From assembly GCF_010365285.1 (NCBI RefSeq), contig NZ_CP048286.1, forward strand, positions 2,742,501-2,806,500: DNA of 64,000 nt, given 5' to 3'. A program made the translations under genes and the position numbers. Source of the DNA: Paenibacillus rhizovicinus. GTDB taxonomy: Bacteria > Bacillota > Bacilli > Paenibacillales > Paenibacillaceae. This document shows, piece after piece, positions 45,140 to 55,900 of this stretch. Position 1 is the first letter of the stretch, and each line of letters opens with the position of its first letter. The notes below the pieces were generated by a model that was not told the DNA's origin, searched no databases, and saw only the letters and a list, made by a program, of their open reading frames with translations.

Positions 45140-47557
45140 CTAGTTGCGCAGCGGCTTCCCGGTCGTCAACATATGACGCATGCGCGCTTGCGTCAGCGGT
45201 TCGCCGCAGAGGCTGAGGAACGCCTCGCGCTCCAGGTCGAGCAAATATTGCTCGCTGACCTCCGCGCCCGGCGCCGCGTCGCCGCCTGCAAGCACATGCG
45301 CCAGCTTGCGGCCGATGCGCACGTCATGCGGGCTCACTTGGCCGCCGAGCCGCATGTTTTCGACCGCCAGCTGCAGCACGGCACGGCCTTCGCGGCCCGC
45401 GACGCGGATCCGCTGCTCCTTCGGAGGCGGCGCATACCCTTCGCGGTCCATCGCCAGCACCGTCCGCTTCGCCTCGGCCGTGCGCGTTTCGCCGCGCATG
45501 ACGACGCGGTCATGCGGCCGCATGAAGCCGATGCGGCCGACATCGTTACCGCTCGTCGATGTTTTCGCCAGCGCGATCGTCTCGAACAGCGCGTTCACCT
45601 GCGGCTGCAAGTCCCCGTCTGCTCCGGCCCTGGCATCCGCGAGCGCTGCCGCTTCCTTGCAGCCGCCTCCGGCCGGAATAAGGCCGACGCCCGTTTCGAC
45701 GAGGCCGAAATACGTTTCCGCCGAGAAGACGATCCGGTCCGCCGGCAGGCATGCTTCCACGCCGCCTCCCAGCGTCATCCGGTGAGGCGCCGCAACGACG
45801 GGACGGTCGAGCCGTTTGAGCGTCAGCATGCTGTTTTGGAAGAGGGAGATGATGTCGTCGATCTCGTCGAAGTCGCCGTTCTGCGCTTCGAGCAGGAGCA
45901 TCATCAAATTCGCTCCGACGCAGAAGTGACGCCCCTCGTTCGCGATAACGAGCCCTCGCCAGTTGCGGCTCACTTCCACCGCGCTCTGCCGGATCGCGGT
46001 GAGGATATCCCCGCCGATCGCGTTGTTCGGCGAATGAAACACGAGTCCCGCCACCTCGTCGCCCAGGTCGAGCAGCGAGGCGCCGGCGTTGCCGAGGATG
46101 ATTTTGCCCGAACGCTGCAAGGCCCCAAGCGAAATGACATCCGGCTCTTCCTCTTGCAGCCGGTAGGCGCCGTCGCTGACGTAGAAACGCTGCAAGCCCT
46201 CCTGCTTGTAAAAGCTCCGGTTGCCGGCTGCGAGCCAGCGCTCCAGCCATTTCGGAATTTCGTCGCCTTCCGACTGCATCCGCTGCACGGAACGCTCCAC
46301 CCCGATCGCATCCCACAGCTCGAACGGCCCCAATTCCCAATTGAACCCCCACACCAGCGCCCGGTCGATGTCCGTAATCGTGTCCGCCACGACGCCTAAC
46401 TGGCGGGCCGAGTACAATAAGACCGTCTTGATCGCCTGCCAGGCGAATTGGGCGTAACGGTCGGCGCCGTCCGTGAAGAGCAGCGCCTTCGCTTTGCCCG
46501 CGGCGCCCTTGGCCGTCTTGGCCGCTTCGATGACCGGTGAATTCACGCTGCGCCTCGGCGCGTAGGTCATCGTGTCCAGCTGGAGCGTCTCGATGTCGCT
46601 GCCGCCGCCGGGACGTTTGATTTTGCGATAAAAGCCGCTGCCGGCCTTCTCCCCGATCCAGCCTTTCGCGACAAGCGCTTCCAGCTCCGGCGGCCTTGCG
46701 AACGCCGCGCGTTCCTCGTCGTCCTCGCTTCGCTCCCGCACATTGTCCACGACATGCAGCAGCGTATCGAGCCCGACCAGGTCCAGCATGCGGAACGTCG
46801 CGGTTTTCGGCCTGCCCATGGCGGGGCCGGTCAACGCGTCGACCTCATCGACACTGAGCCCGAAGCTGCGCATGGCCGCGATGGTCGTCAGCATGCCGTA
46901 CGTGCCGATCCGATTGGCGATAAAATTCGGCGTGTCCTTGGCAAGCACGACGCCTTTGCCGAGCTGCTTCTCGCATGCGGCACGAAGCCGGGTCAACGTG
47001 TCGGGATCGGTATCCGGGCCGGGCACGAGCTCGACCAGCTTCATATGACGGGGCGGATTGAAGAAATGCGTGACGGCAAACTGCTTCCGGAACGCCTCCC
47101 CTCGCCCCTCCGCCATCGCCGCCACGGACAGGCCCGAAGTGTTGGACGAAACGAGCGTGCCCGGCTTCAGCACGGATTCGATGCGGGCAAAGACGCTCTG
47201 CTTAATGTCCAGCCGCTCGACGACGGCCTCGACGATCCATTCGGCCTCCCCGAGCCGTTCGAGATCGTCCTCCAAGTTGCCGGGCGTAATGCGCTTGATA
47301 AAAGAAGCCTCGTACAAGGCAGGCGGTTCGTTGCGGGCCAGTTTGGCGAGGCTTGCCGCAGCCAGCCGATTGCGAACCGCTCTATCCTGCAGCGATGCTC
47401 CCGCTCGTGTCTCCTGCTCCGATAATGCAGCCGGCGGCACATCCAGCAGCAGCACCTGCATGCCCGCGTTGGCCAGATGGGCGGCAATTCCGGCCCCCAT
47501 GACCCCCGAACCAATGACGGCCGCACGGCGAATCGTCGGCGTCGATCGCATTCCCAC
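45140..47557 (-). CDS. fadN: 3-Hydroxyacyl-CoA dehydrogenase / enoyl-CoA hydratase
   Basis: 805 residues. GTG 47557 has GGAGGG 6 nt upstream; ATG 47551 is the alternative. The N-terminal NAD site (AAVIGSGVMGAGIAAHLANAG) and SNTSGLSVAAMA, FFNPPRHMKLVELVPG mark the dehydrogenase. The hydratase half, at about residues 530-780, contains GLVIANEGRHFCVGANL and LGGGVEACLPADRIV, and the length and order match Bacillus FadN. It supplies the hydration and oxidation steps of beta-oxidation. Confidence 0.94.
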   Translation of the reverse strand: MGMRSTPTIRRAAVIGSGVMGAGIAAHLANAGMQVLLLDVPPAALSEQETRAGASLQDRAVRNRLAAASLAKLARNEPPALYEASFIKRITPGNLEDDLERLGEAEWIVEAVVERLDIKQSVFARIESVLKPGTLVSSNTSGLSVAAMAEGRGEAFRKQFAVTHFFNPPRHMKLVELVPGPDTDPDTLTRLRAACEKQLGKGVVLAKDTPNFIANRIGTYGMLTTIAAMRSFGLSVDEVDALTGPAMGRPKTATFRMLDLVGLDTLLHVVDNVRERSEDDEERAAFARPPELEALVAKGWIGEKAGSGFYRKIKRPGGGSDIETLQLDTMTYAPRRSVNSPVIEAAKTAKGAAGKAKALLFTDGADRYAQFAWQAIKTVLLYSARQLGVVADTITDIDRALVWGFNWELGPFELWDAIGVERSVQRMQSEGDEIPKWLERWLAAGNRSFYKQEGLQRFYVSDGAYRLQEEEPDVISLGALQRSGKIILGNAGASLLDLGDEVAGLVFHSPNNAIGGDILTAIRQSAVEVSRNWRGLVIANEGRHFCVGANLMMLLLEAQNGDFDEIDDIISLFQNSMLTLKRLDRPVVAAPHRMTLGGGVEACLPADRIVFSAETYFGLVETGVGLIPAGGGCKEAAALADARAGADGDLQPQVNALFETIALAKTSTSGNDVGRIGFMRPHDRVVMRGETRTAEAKRTVLAMDREGYAPPPKEQRIRVAGREGRAVLQLAVENMRLGGQVSPHDVRIGRKLAHVLAGGDAAPGAEVSEQYLLDLEREAFLSLCGEPLTQARMRHMLTTGKPLRN

Positions 47558-47723
47558 GCCGCTCCCTCCTTTGCAATGGTGGTTTGGCCGCTTGAGGCGG
47601 CGAGTCTTTGGCTTGGCGAATGATGCGGTATAGCCTGCAAAATGAAGCGTCGGTCAAGGGAATGCCGCCGCAAGCTCTGCAGCAACATCGGCAAACCGGC
47701 CTCTGCCTGCCAGACCGCAGGCG

Positions 47724-50048
47724 CTACTCGGTGCCGAATACGCTTTCGGCAAGCAGCTCGGCGACGTCGCGGGCGCGAACCCCGGACTCCGCGTCATGCA
47801 GCTTGATGCCGTCTTCCATCATCGTCAGACAGTACGGGCAGGCGGAGCCGATGACCGTGGGGGACGTTTCCAGCGCCTGCGCCGTACGCGCCTCGTTCAC
47901 GCGGATTCCCCCGCGTTCCTCCATCCACATCAGACCGCCGCCGGCGCCGCAGCACAGCCCGTTCGCGCGATTGCGTTCCATTTCCAACAGTTGAACGCCG
48001 GGGATGGCGCGCAGCAGAGCACGCGGTGCATCGTAGACGCCATTGTACCGGCCCAAGTAGCACGAATCGTGGTAGACCACTCGCTCGCGAAGGGTAACCG
48101 TAGGCGTAAGCGAACCGTCCGCGACGAGCCGCGCAAGCAGCGTCGTATGATGCTCCACCGCCACGGAACGCTCGAGGCCGAAGTCGGTATACTCGTTCTT
48201 CAACGCATTGAACGTATGCGGACAGATCGTGACGATCCGGCGGATGCCGTAACGCTGCAGCGTCGAGATATTTTCGGCGCACAAGGTTTGAAAAAGCAGC
48301 TCGTTGCCCAGCCGCCGCGCCGTATCGCCGGAGTTTCGCTCCTCGCCGCCCAGGACGGCGAACGGTATGCCGGCTTCCTGCAGCAGCCGCACCACGGCGA
48401 ACAGCACCTTGCGGCTGCGCTGGTCGTACGCGCCCATCGTGCCGGCCCATAACAGCAGCTCCGGCTGCTCGCCCCGGCTAGCCGCATCCCGCATCGTCCG
48501 CACGGGCGGCGCTCCCGGCACAGCCGCTTCATAAGCCGCAAGCCAAGCCGCACGCTCGGCGCGGGGCAGTCCCCACGGATTGCCCTGCCGCTCGATATTT
48601 TGCATGGCGCGCTGGCCTTCGGACGGAACGCGGCCTTCCGTCAAGACGAGATAGCGCCGCATATCGATGATTTTGTCCACATGCTCGTTGCCGACGGGGC
48701 ACTGATCCTCGCAGTTGCGGCAGGTCGTGCACGACCAGAGCTCCGACTCCGTCACGACGTCGCCGATCAGCGACAAGTCCGTCACGGACGTACCCGCCTG
48801 CACATGCCAGCCCTGCTTCTGCGCGGTCATGGTCGGCTCGATCGTCGTTTCCGCAGACGCGCCGCCGGTCCATAGCGGTACCGCGCCGGACATGACATGC
48901 GCGCCAGACGCACCGCTTCCGCTTAACGCGGGCACCCACGGGGATTTCGAGGTGATCGCGGCCCCCTTTTCGGTCAAATGATCGCGCAGCTTGACGATCA
49001 GATGCATCGGCGACAACAACTTGCCCGTCGAGGACGCGGGACAAACATTCGTGCACCGTCCGCATTCGACGCAGGCGTAGAGATCAAGCAGCTGCTTTTG
49101 CGTGAATTGCTCCACCGCCCCGACTCCGAACGACTCCGCCTCCTCGTCCTCCAGGTCAAGCGGCGCAAGCCGGCCCGGCGGCGAACGGCGGCGAAGCCAT
49201 AAGTTCACGGGTGCCGTGAAGATATGAAAATGCTTCGACTGCGGCACGTATACGAGAAACCCCAGCAGCACCGCCAAATGCATCCACCAGAAGATTTCGT
49301 ACAGCACGCTGCCCGCGTCAGTAGAGAACCCGATGTTCCGGAACCCGTCGGCCAGCGCAGAGGACACTGGAGCATAACTCGCGTAAATCGAATCCGAAGC
49401 GCCCGATCCCGAGGGCGGCGCTTCCTTCAACCGGTCGAAAGCCTGCGTCAGCAGCACCGTCACCATCAGCCCGCCGATAAACCAAAGGACGATGGACGGC
49501 TTCCAGCCTCTTTTCAACCGCCGCAGCCGCTCGACGTAACGGCGGAACGTGCCGTAAAGAATGGCCAGCAGCACGAGCGCGACTGTGATTTCCTGCGTCA
49601 GCACGAACCCGTGATACGCCGGATATGGCAGCGCGGAGCCGGTGAGCCCCTTCCAAATGATGTCCGCCGCGCCGAATTGCAGCACGATGAATCCGTAGAA
49701 CAGGACGACATGCATGAGCCCGCTTCGAAGATCCTTCAGCAGCTTGCGGTGGCCGAACACCTGGACGACCCATTCGAACGGCCGCTCGAACCATGAGGAC
49801 GCCTCCGTTGCAAGCCCGGCGGTCGTCGTAAACGAGGAAATGCGGAGCATGTCGTCGCTTTGATCGTTCTCGGGATCGGACGGATCATGCGGAGGCGGCG
49901 GTTTGCGCTGCTCGCTCCTGCCCAGCAGCATGTAACCTGCCCGTCTGCGGACCACCGTGTAAAAGCATGCCAACGCCGTCAGCGTCATCAGCGAAAACAG
50001 GACCCATCTCGTCAACAGCACCAGCGTATGTTCGCTTAATCCACCCAC
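47724..50048 (-). CDS. fadF: Membrane iron-sulfur oxidoreductase, FadF-like
   Basis: 774 residues from GTG 50048 (GGAGGG 6 nt upstream). About five membrane helices fill residues 10-290. Two 4Fe-4S motifs follow (CVECGRCTNVCP at about 324 and CTTCRNCEDQCP near 440), then two CCG domains (CPHTFNALKNEY; YHDSCYLGRYNG; GLCCGAGGG). The Bacillus FadF/YwjF family is thought to receive electrons from EtfAB and pass them to menaquinone, replacing classical ETF-quinone oxidoreductase. First gene of the leftward set, divergent from etfB. Confidence 0.9.
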   Translation of the reverse strand: MGGLSEHTLVLLTRWVLFSLMTLTALACFYTVVRRRAGYMLLGRSEQRKPPPPHDPSDPENDQSDDMLRISSFTTTAGLATEASSWFERPFEWVVQVFGHRKLLKDLRSGLMHVVLFYGFIVLQFGAADIIWKGLTGSALPYPAYHGFVLTQEITVALVLLAILYGTFRRYVERLRRLKRGWKPSIVLWFIGGLMVTVLLTQAFDRLKEAPPSGSGASDSIYASYAPVSSALADGFRNIGFSTDAGSVLYEIFWWMHLAVLLGFLVYVPQSKHFHIFTAPVNLWLRRRSPPGRLAPLDLEDEEAESFGVGAVEQFTQKQLLDLYACVECGRCTNVCPASSTGKLLSPMHLIVKLRDHLTEKGAAITSKSPWVPALSGSGASGAHVMSGAVPLWTGGASAETTIEPTMTAQKQGWHVQAGTSVTDLSLIGDVVTESELWSCTTCRNCEDQCPVGNEHVDKIIDMRRYLVLTEGRVPSEGQRAMQNIERQGNPWGLPRAERAAWLAAYEAAVPGAPPVRTMRDAASRGEQPELLLWAGTMGAYDQRSRKVLFAVVRLLQEAGIPFAVLGGEERNSGDTARRLGNELLFQTLCAENISTLQRYGIRRIVTICPHTFNALKNEYTDFGLERSVAVEHHTTLLARLVADGSLTPTVTLRERVVYHDSCYLGRYNGVYDAPRALLRAIPGVQLLEMERNRANGLCCGAGGGLMWMEERGGIRVNEARTAQALETSPTVIGSACPYCLTMMEDGIKLHDAESGVRARDVAELLAESVFGTE

Positions 50049-50283
50049 AAGGCCCCCTCCTTCCCACGGAAACGCGGAGTGTTTCAGTATATGTCCGGGC
50101 GGTCGGCAACATGTCGCGAAGGCGCCGTCCAGCGGTGCGCCGGGGTCTATTTCGAGGGCCAAGTTCATAAGGTAACAGGGGCGGCAGCGGCTCTCGGACG
50201 GCTTATTTTATCGTATTCGGCGGCCGTGGGACGGTATGACTGCCGCAGGCAATTACAGAACGACCGGGAGGTGCTCGGGACCG

Positions 50284-51252
50284 ATGCAGCTGGTGGTATT
50301 GATCAAGCAAACGTTCGATACGGAGGAGAAAATCGAGCTCGCGAACGGCGCCGTCGCCGAGGACGGCGTCAAGTTCATCATGAACCCGTACGACGAATAC
50401 GCGCTGGAAGAAGCGCTTCGGCTGCGCGAGGCGCACGGCGGCAGCGTCACCGTCGTCTCCTGCGGCAGCGATCGCGCCGCGGAGACGCTGCGGACCGCGC
50501 TCGCCATGGGTGCCGACGAGGCGGTGCTGATCGCGCAGGCCGGCTTGCCGGATGACGGGAACGCCGTCGCGGCGGCACTGGCCGCGGCGGTACTGGAGCT
50601 GCGGCCGGACCTCGTGCTCGCGGGGCTTTTTGCCGTTGACCGCGGGGCGGGCAGCGTCGCGCTGCAGGTCGCGGAGCGGCTCGGCTTGCCGAGCGCGTCG
50701 GCGGCGTTGAAGCTGACGGTGGAGGATGACGGAGCGATAGCTGGGGGTACAGGTGGCGGGAGTGCTGGCGGCGGAGCGGGGGCCGGCGGTGCTGGAGGCT
50801 CGGCGCCTGGCGAGGCTGGCGGCGGAAGTGCTGGCGGCTCGGTGCCCGGAAGTGCTGGTGCGGCCGAAGGCTCGGCATCTGGGGGCCAGACCGCGCCAAG
50901 CGGTGCCGCTTGGAGCGGCGGCGCTGGCAAAATCGCCGTCGTCGCGCGGGACACGGAATGGGGCGTGGAAACGGTGCAGCTTCCCCTGCCCGCGCTCGTC
51001 ACGGCGCAGCAGGGGCTGAACGAGCCGCGCTATCCGTCGCTGCCCGGCATTATGAAAGCGAAGCGCAAGCCGCTTCGCCAGCTGGACGCGGCGGCGCTCG
51101 GCCTGGACGCGGCGGATCTCGCGCCGCGCACGGAGCGCGTCGCGCTTCTGCCGCCGCCGGTTCGCGCGGCAGGCCGCAAGCTAAGCGGCGCGCCGGCGGA
51201 GCAGGCCGATCAGCTTGCGGAGCTGCTGCAGCGCGAAGCGAAGTTGTTTTGA
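50284..51252 (+). CDS. etfB: Electron transfer flavoprotein beta subunit with low-complexity insertion
   Basis: 322 residues against about 255 normally. MQLVVLIKQTFDTEEKIEL and VKFIMNPYDEYALEEALRLRE are EtfB signatures; GADEAVLI and DLVLAGLFAVDRGAGSVALQVAERLGLP follow. Residues about 152-216 are an insertion almost entirely of Gly, Ala and Ser, placed before the conserved VVARDTEWGVETVQLPLPAL; the C-terminal PSLPGIMKAKRKPL is intact. With EtfA it carries electrons from FadE to FadF. The insertion falls in a loop and may be tolerated. ATG 50284 follows GGGAGG by 12 nt. Confidence 0.9.
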   Translation: MQLVVLIKQTFDTEEKIELANGAVAEDGVKFIMNPYDEYALEEALRLREAHGGSVTVVSCGSDRAAETLRTALAMGADEAVLIAQAGLPDDGNAVAAALAAAVLELRPDLVLAGLFAVDRGAGSVALQVAERLGLPSASAALKLTVEDDGAIAGGTGGGSAGGGAGAGGAGGSAPGEAGGGSAGGSVPGSAGAAEGSASGGQTAPSGAAWSGGAGKIAVVARDTEWGVETVQLPLPALVTAQQGLNEPRYPSLPGIMKAKRKPLRQLDAAALGLDAADLAPRTERVALLPPPVRAAGRKLSGAPAEQADQLAELLQREAKLF

Positions 51253-51491
51253 AAGATCCGGTGGTTATGCTGCGGTTCCAGGTATGCGAATAGCAGCCAA
51301 GCGCTCGTCAGGTGTTCGTCAGGCGTTCGCCTGCCGTGACGACGATTTCGCGAAAGGCTGTCGCCGCAGCAGCTTTTCGCCTGCCAAAACATGGATCCGG
51401 CCAATAAACTGCCCAAATTGCCAATTTCTTGGTTTCTGCGCACGGCCCATGCGGCAGCAAGCTTCACCTTGAGAGAGGAGGTCATGAACCG

Positions 51492-52513
51492 ATGACCGAT
51501 GCAACGAAAATAACGGCACTCGTCTATGCCGAGTGCCTGGATGGCAAGCTGCGCCGCGTGGCGCTGGAAGCGCTCGGCGCCGCGCGGCTGCTGGCCGGGG
51601 ACGGCGGCGACGTGCACGCCGTCCTCGTCGGCGGCGGGCCCGGGGCGGCGCTGCAGGAAGCCGCCGCCGAGCTCGCCGCCCGGGGGGCGGGGGTCGTCCA
51701 TGTCGTCGACGACCCCGCCCTGGCCGGCTATGCGCCGGAGGCGTACGCCGCCGCCATCGGCGCTGCCGTTGCCGCGGCGCGGCCGAGCATCATCGTGCTC
51801 GGCCACACCGCGGCGGGCGCGAGCTCGCGCCCCGCGTGGCCGCCAGAGCCGGCGGCGGCCACGTCGCGGACGTGACCGCCATCGACCTGTCCGGCGATGG
51901 CGGCGCGGCCGCGCTCTTCACCCGCCCGCTCTACGCCGGCAAGGCGTTCGAGCAGCGGCGGTTTCTTCCCGGCGCACCGCAGATCATTTCGGTGCGCCCT
52001 AACAACCTGCCCGTCGCGGAACCGGTGACGCCCGGCAGCGAGGGCAAGATCGCGGCGCTGGCTTACCAAGCGCCGCCGCTTTGGACCGCCGTCCGCGGCA
52101 TCGCGCGCAAGACCGGCGGCACGGTCGATCTCGCCGAGGCGGATATCATCGTCGCCGGCGGCAGGGGCGTGCGCAGCGCGGAAGGCTTCGCGCCGCTGGC
52201 CGCGCTGGCCGACGTGCTCGGCGGCGCGGTCGGCGCTTCGCGCGGAGCATGCGACGCCGGCTACTGCGACTATGCGCTGCAGATCGGCCAGACCGGCAAA
52301 ACCGTCACGCCGAAGCTCTATATCGCCTGCGGCATCAGCGGGGCGATCCAGCATCTCGCCGGGATGAGCCAATCCCGCGTTATCGTCGCCATCAACAAAG
52401 ACCCCGACGCTCCCATCTTCGGCGTTGCCGATTACGGAATCGTCGGAGACTTATTCGAGATCGTGCCGCTGTTAACCGAACGGTTTCAACGGCTGCTTGG
52501 CAAAACCGGCTAA
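51492..52513 (+). pseudogene. etfA: Electron transfer flavoprotein alpha subunit, interrupted by a frameshift
   Basis: ATG 51492 begins MTDATKITALVYAECLDGKL and stays in frame to VLGHTAAG near 51818. The frame then continues in another register as RELAPRVAARAGGGHVADVT to the stop at 52513. A single missing base in the GC-rich run around 51817-51822 (GCGGGCGCGAG) explains it. The C-terminal FAD domain is complete (GRGVRSAEGFAPLAALADVL; GACDAGYCDYALQIGQTGKT; ACGISGAIQHLAGM). Either a true inactivation, which should disable beta-oxidation electron flow, or a sequencing error in a GC-rich stretch. Confidence 0.85.
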
Positions 52514-52556
52514 ACCTTTCACGGCTACCACGGGTTATCCATTGTTTTATCAATCA

Positions 52557-52604
52557 AAAGGCGCTTCCCATCCGCGTGTAACGCGGCTTGTGAAGCGCCT
52601 TTTC
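52557..52604 (+). terminator. Terminator after etfA
   Basis: AAAAGGCGCTTC ... GAAGCGCCTTTT with an internal CCGCGT-GTA-ACGCGG stem; about 45 bp past the stop. The T run at the 3' side makes it functional rightward. Confidence 0.85.
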
Positions 52605-52736
52605 ACCTGCGGACAGTCGGCAACGAGGAAGCTCCCGGTTATTGCCTCCGCCTGCCATTCCCGATTTTCCACTTCGTTGTTTTGTTATCGAGAATACTCG
52701 GCCGCACCGCCTGGCTGAACACCTATTTGAGCGCGC

Positions 52737-52764
52737 AAAAAGACCGCAGGGCTAATCCTGCGGT
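52737..52764 (-). terminator. Terminator of the large SLH protein gene
   Basis: Minus strand: ACCGCAGG-ATTAG-CCCTGCGGT followed by CTTTTT. It lies about 165 bp past the stop codon, beyond a repeat tract. Confidence 0.8.
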
Positions 52765-52890
52765 ATGCAATTTGCGGCTTGCAGTCTACGGTCTGGGTCT
52801 GAGTCGGCAATTTGCGGCTTGCGATTTGCGGTCTGCGGTTTGCGGTCCGCGATCCGCGATCTGCGTTTGCAGCCTACAGTCTACGGAGCA
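52765..52890. repeat. Degenerate short tandem tract (TTTGCGG/TCTGCGG)
   Basis: Seven-base motifs of the type GCGGTCT, GCGGTTT, GCGATCC follow each other. GCAATTTGCGGCTTGC occurs exactly at 52767 and 52807. The tract fills the 3' untranslated part of the large SLH gene, ending near a GGAGCAGAA/TTCTGCTCC hairpin. Confidence 0.6.
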
Positions 52891-52926
52891 GAATGGCTTC
52901 TGCTCCGTCCCATTCATGTCCCTACG

Positions 52927-55900
52927 TTACTTCGTCATCAACTGGAAGAGAATCGCGATCATTTTCGCCGTCTCTTCGCGCGTTGCGAACTGTTTCGGAG
53001 CGAACAGCGTTTGGCTGCCGTTCGGTTTGCCGTTGATGATGCCTGCCTGCTGAACAGCCATTGCCGCCTGCTGCGCGTAAGCCGAGATGCTCGAAGCGTC
53101 CGCGAACGTTGCGCCATGGGTCAATGCCGGCAGTTTGTATTGCAGTTTGTCGGCGAAGCGGGCGATCATAGTGACCATCTGCTCCCGCGTAATGTTCGCG
53201 CTCGGGTCGAATGCCTTCGCGGATACGCCGCTCGTAATGCCGTTCGCCGCAGCCCATGCAACGGATTTCGCATAGTAAGCATCGCTGCTCACGTCGCTGA
53301 ACCCGCTTCCGCCGTACGCTGCCAGATCCACGCCTGCCGCGCGGGCGAGAATCAGCGTAAAGTCGGCTCTCGTCACGTTCGCTTTGGGAGCAAAGCTGCT
53401 TGCGCTCGTTCCTTTGATAATGTTCCTCGCGGACAGGTAAATGATTTGATCCTTCGCGAAGCTTGAAGCAATATCGCTGAATTTCGTTTCGTTATATCCT
53501 ACCGCATACGTAGAGAAATGTTTGACGGTGAAGCTCAGCATGCCCGTTACCGGATCGTAATTCGCTTCCGGAACCATCGCGATATCGCCGTTATCCGCGA
53601 GATAATACATGATAATCGCATTCATATTCTCGCCTGGCGCCGGTGTGTACGGCACGCTGACGCTTGCCTCGCCGCCAGCAAAATCGGATACTTTCTTGCC
53701 GTCCGCCAGGACCGTAAACGAATATACGGGGTGGGACCCGATTGCAGCGGTAACCGACGCTTGCGCCGATGGCGACAGATTCGCCGTCAGATCGGCAAGG
53801 TCTACCTTCGCTGCGGATATGGACACGTCGCCCGAAGTCGCCGATTTGGAAATCGTATCAAGCGCCTTCCCGTCGAGCGTCACCCGTGCCAGACCTGCGT
53901 CGATCGTTACGGCATTTACCGTGCTGCTCGCCAACTGACTAAGTGCCGTCGCCGGAAGCGTGATCGTATTCTTGGTCGCATTCGAATCGGCGATCGCTTT
54001 GATTTCAACGACTTTGTTCCCCGTGCCTGCATTCAGCTTGGACAAGGCTTCCTCGATTTGCTCGCCAGTGACCGCTGCCGTCGCTTGACCGGAACTGTCC
54101 GTCGTTGTTTTGACTTCCGTTGTCACCGTTGTGCCTTGCTCGTTCGACGACCCGTTGTTACCCGTTTGACCTGGATTCGTCGGTGTTCCCGGATCAGTCG
54201 GCGTACCCGAATCGGTCGGTGTTCCAGGAATGGACGGCGTGCCCGGCGTTTCGCCAGGAACGCTCGACGCAGTTACTTTCACCGTCGCTTCGGCCATTCC
54301 GTAGCCGTCTGCGCTGATCGCCGTGATTACAGCCGTACCCTGGCTGCGAGGCGAAACGTTGCCGTTCGCATCCACTCGCGCAACAGCCGTATTGGACGAA
54401 GACCAAGTCGCTGTTGCAGCGCCGTTGCCGACAGGCTGTACCGTTGCAACGAGCTTTTTGGACGCGGAGCCCGATGCAATCGTTAACGATGTTTTATCCA
54501 GCGTTACTTTCGTGACGTTCATCTGCAGTACCGTTACCGTTCCGCCGACCTCGTTCGCGACGAGAATGAGCGGAAGTCCCGTCGGGCTGGCCGACGCCGG
54601 AATGAAGTCGATGCCTTCCGGACCCGTATCGGTTTGCGGCGGCAATGAACCTGCGCCCGCTGCCGTGAAATCGCGGGTATTGATGTAATTCGCGAATACC
54701 GGTTTCGTCGGATCGGTCACGTCGTACGTCATGATGCCGCTGATGCGCTCCAAGCCGATGAACGCGAACGCTTTATTGCCGACTTTCCCTACTTTCACGT
54801 ATTCCGGCTCCGGTCCTTTCTTCGGACTCCGTTTGTCGAATGACACATCCGCATGGTTGGAGTTGAAGTACGCCGGAAGGCGCTGTGCCGTGATTTTCTC
54901 GAAGTCGTTGTGGCTGTCGTAAATTTGCTCCATCGTGGCAGGGTTCCACACCGAGAAGGAACGCGCCCCATAGAGGTAGATACCGTCCGGTCCCATGTCG
55001 CTCGGCACTTCGACGCCGTCGTACGGCGTCTTGCCGTTGACGGTGTTGTTCGCCAGGAACGTGGCTGCCGCGGAACCCGGCGTCAGGCTGCCTTTCATCG
55101 CGCCGATGGTCGAAACGTTCGTCCGGGCGCCCGGCCAATCCGTGCTGTCGCCTTCGTTCGCCGTAAACAGATATGTGTTGCCGTCCACCGTATAGGTGTC
55201 GATACCGTCCGGCATGTACATGCCTTTGAACGGCACGTTCTCGAATTTAATGGCGTTGTCTTTCACCAAATCCAGCGAATTGGCCGGATCGTTCAAGTCC
55301 TTGTAGCCCAGCCCTTTCACCGAGGTTACCGTACCTTGCGCAATGTTGATCGTGCCGATGGCGTTGCCCTCTTGCAGCGACACATACGCGGTCGCTTCGT
55401 CTGCCGACAGCGCAATGTACTCCGGCTCCAAGTCGTACACCGCTGCGTCTTTGGATGTCGCCGGCCCCGTGATGACGCCGTTCGTTGCCAGCCCGCGCAG
55501 ATGCACAGCGTCGTCGATGACGCTCGGGTTGTCGAATTTGACATGCTTGACGGTGTTGTTAACCGTATCGACAATTGTTACGCTGCCTTCCGGATCGACC
55601 GTACTCCGTCCTTCGGCTTCGTCGGCTGTCAGGACATAGCTGCCGTCCTTCGTAACCTTGACCATGTCCGGTTGAACGCCGGCTTCATAGTACTTCACGA
55701 AATTGCCGTCGTAATCGAATACGAGAATGATCCCGTTCTTCGTATAGTCCGATTCTTGAATAGCCGCATACACCAGGTCATGCTTGGTGTCGATGTCTAC
55801 GCTCGTGAAATCGCCGTAAGCGAAGTTCGGAACATGATCCGCGATCGTCTGCTCGATGTTGATTTTGTTGGCTTGCTGGATAGGCACGCCATTCGCGTCA

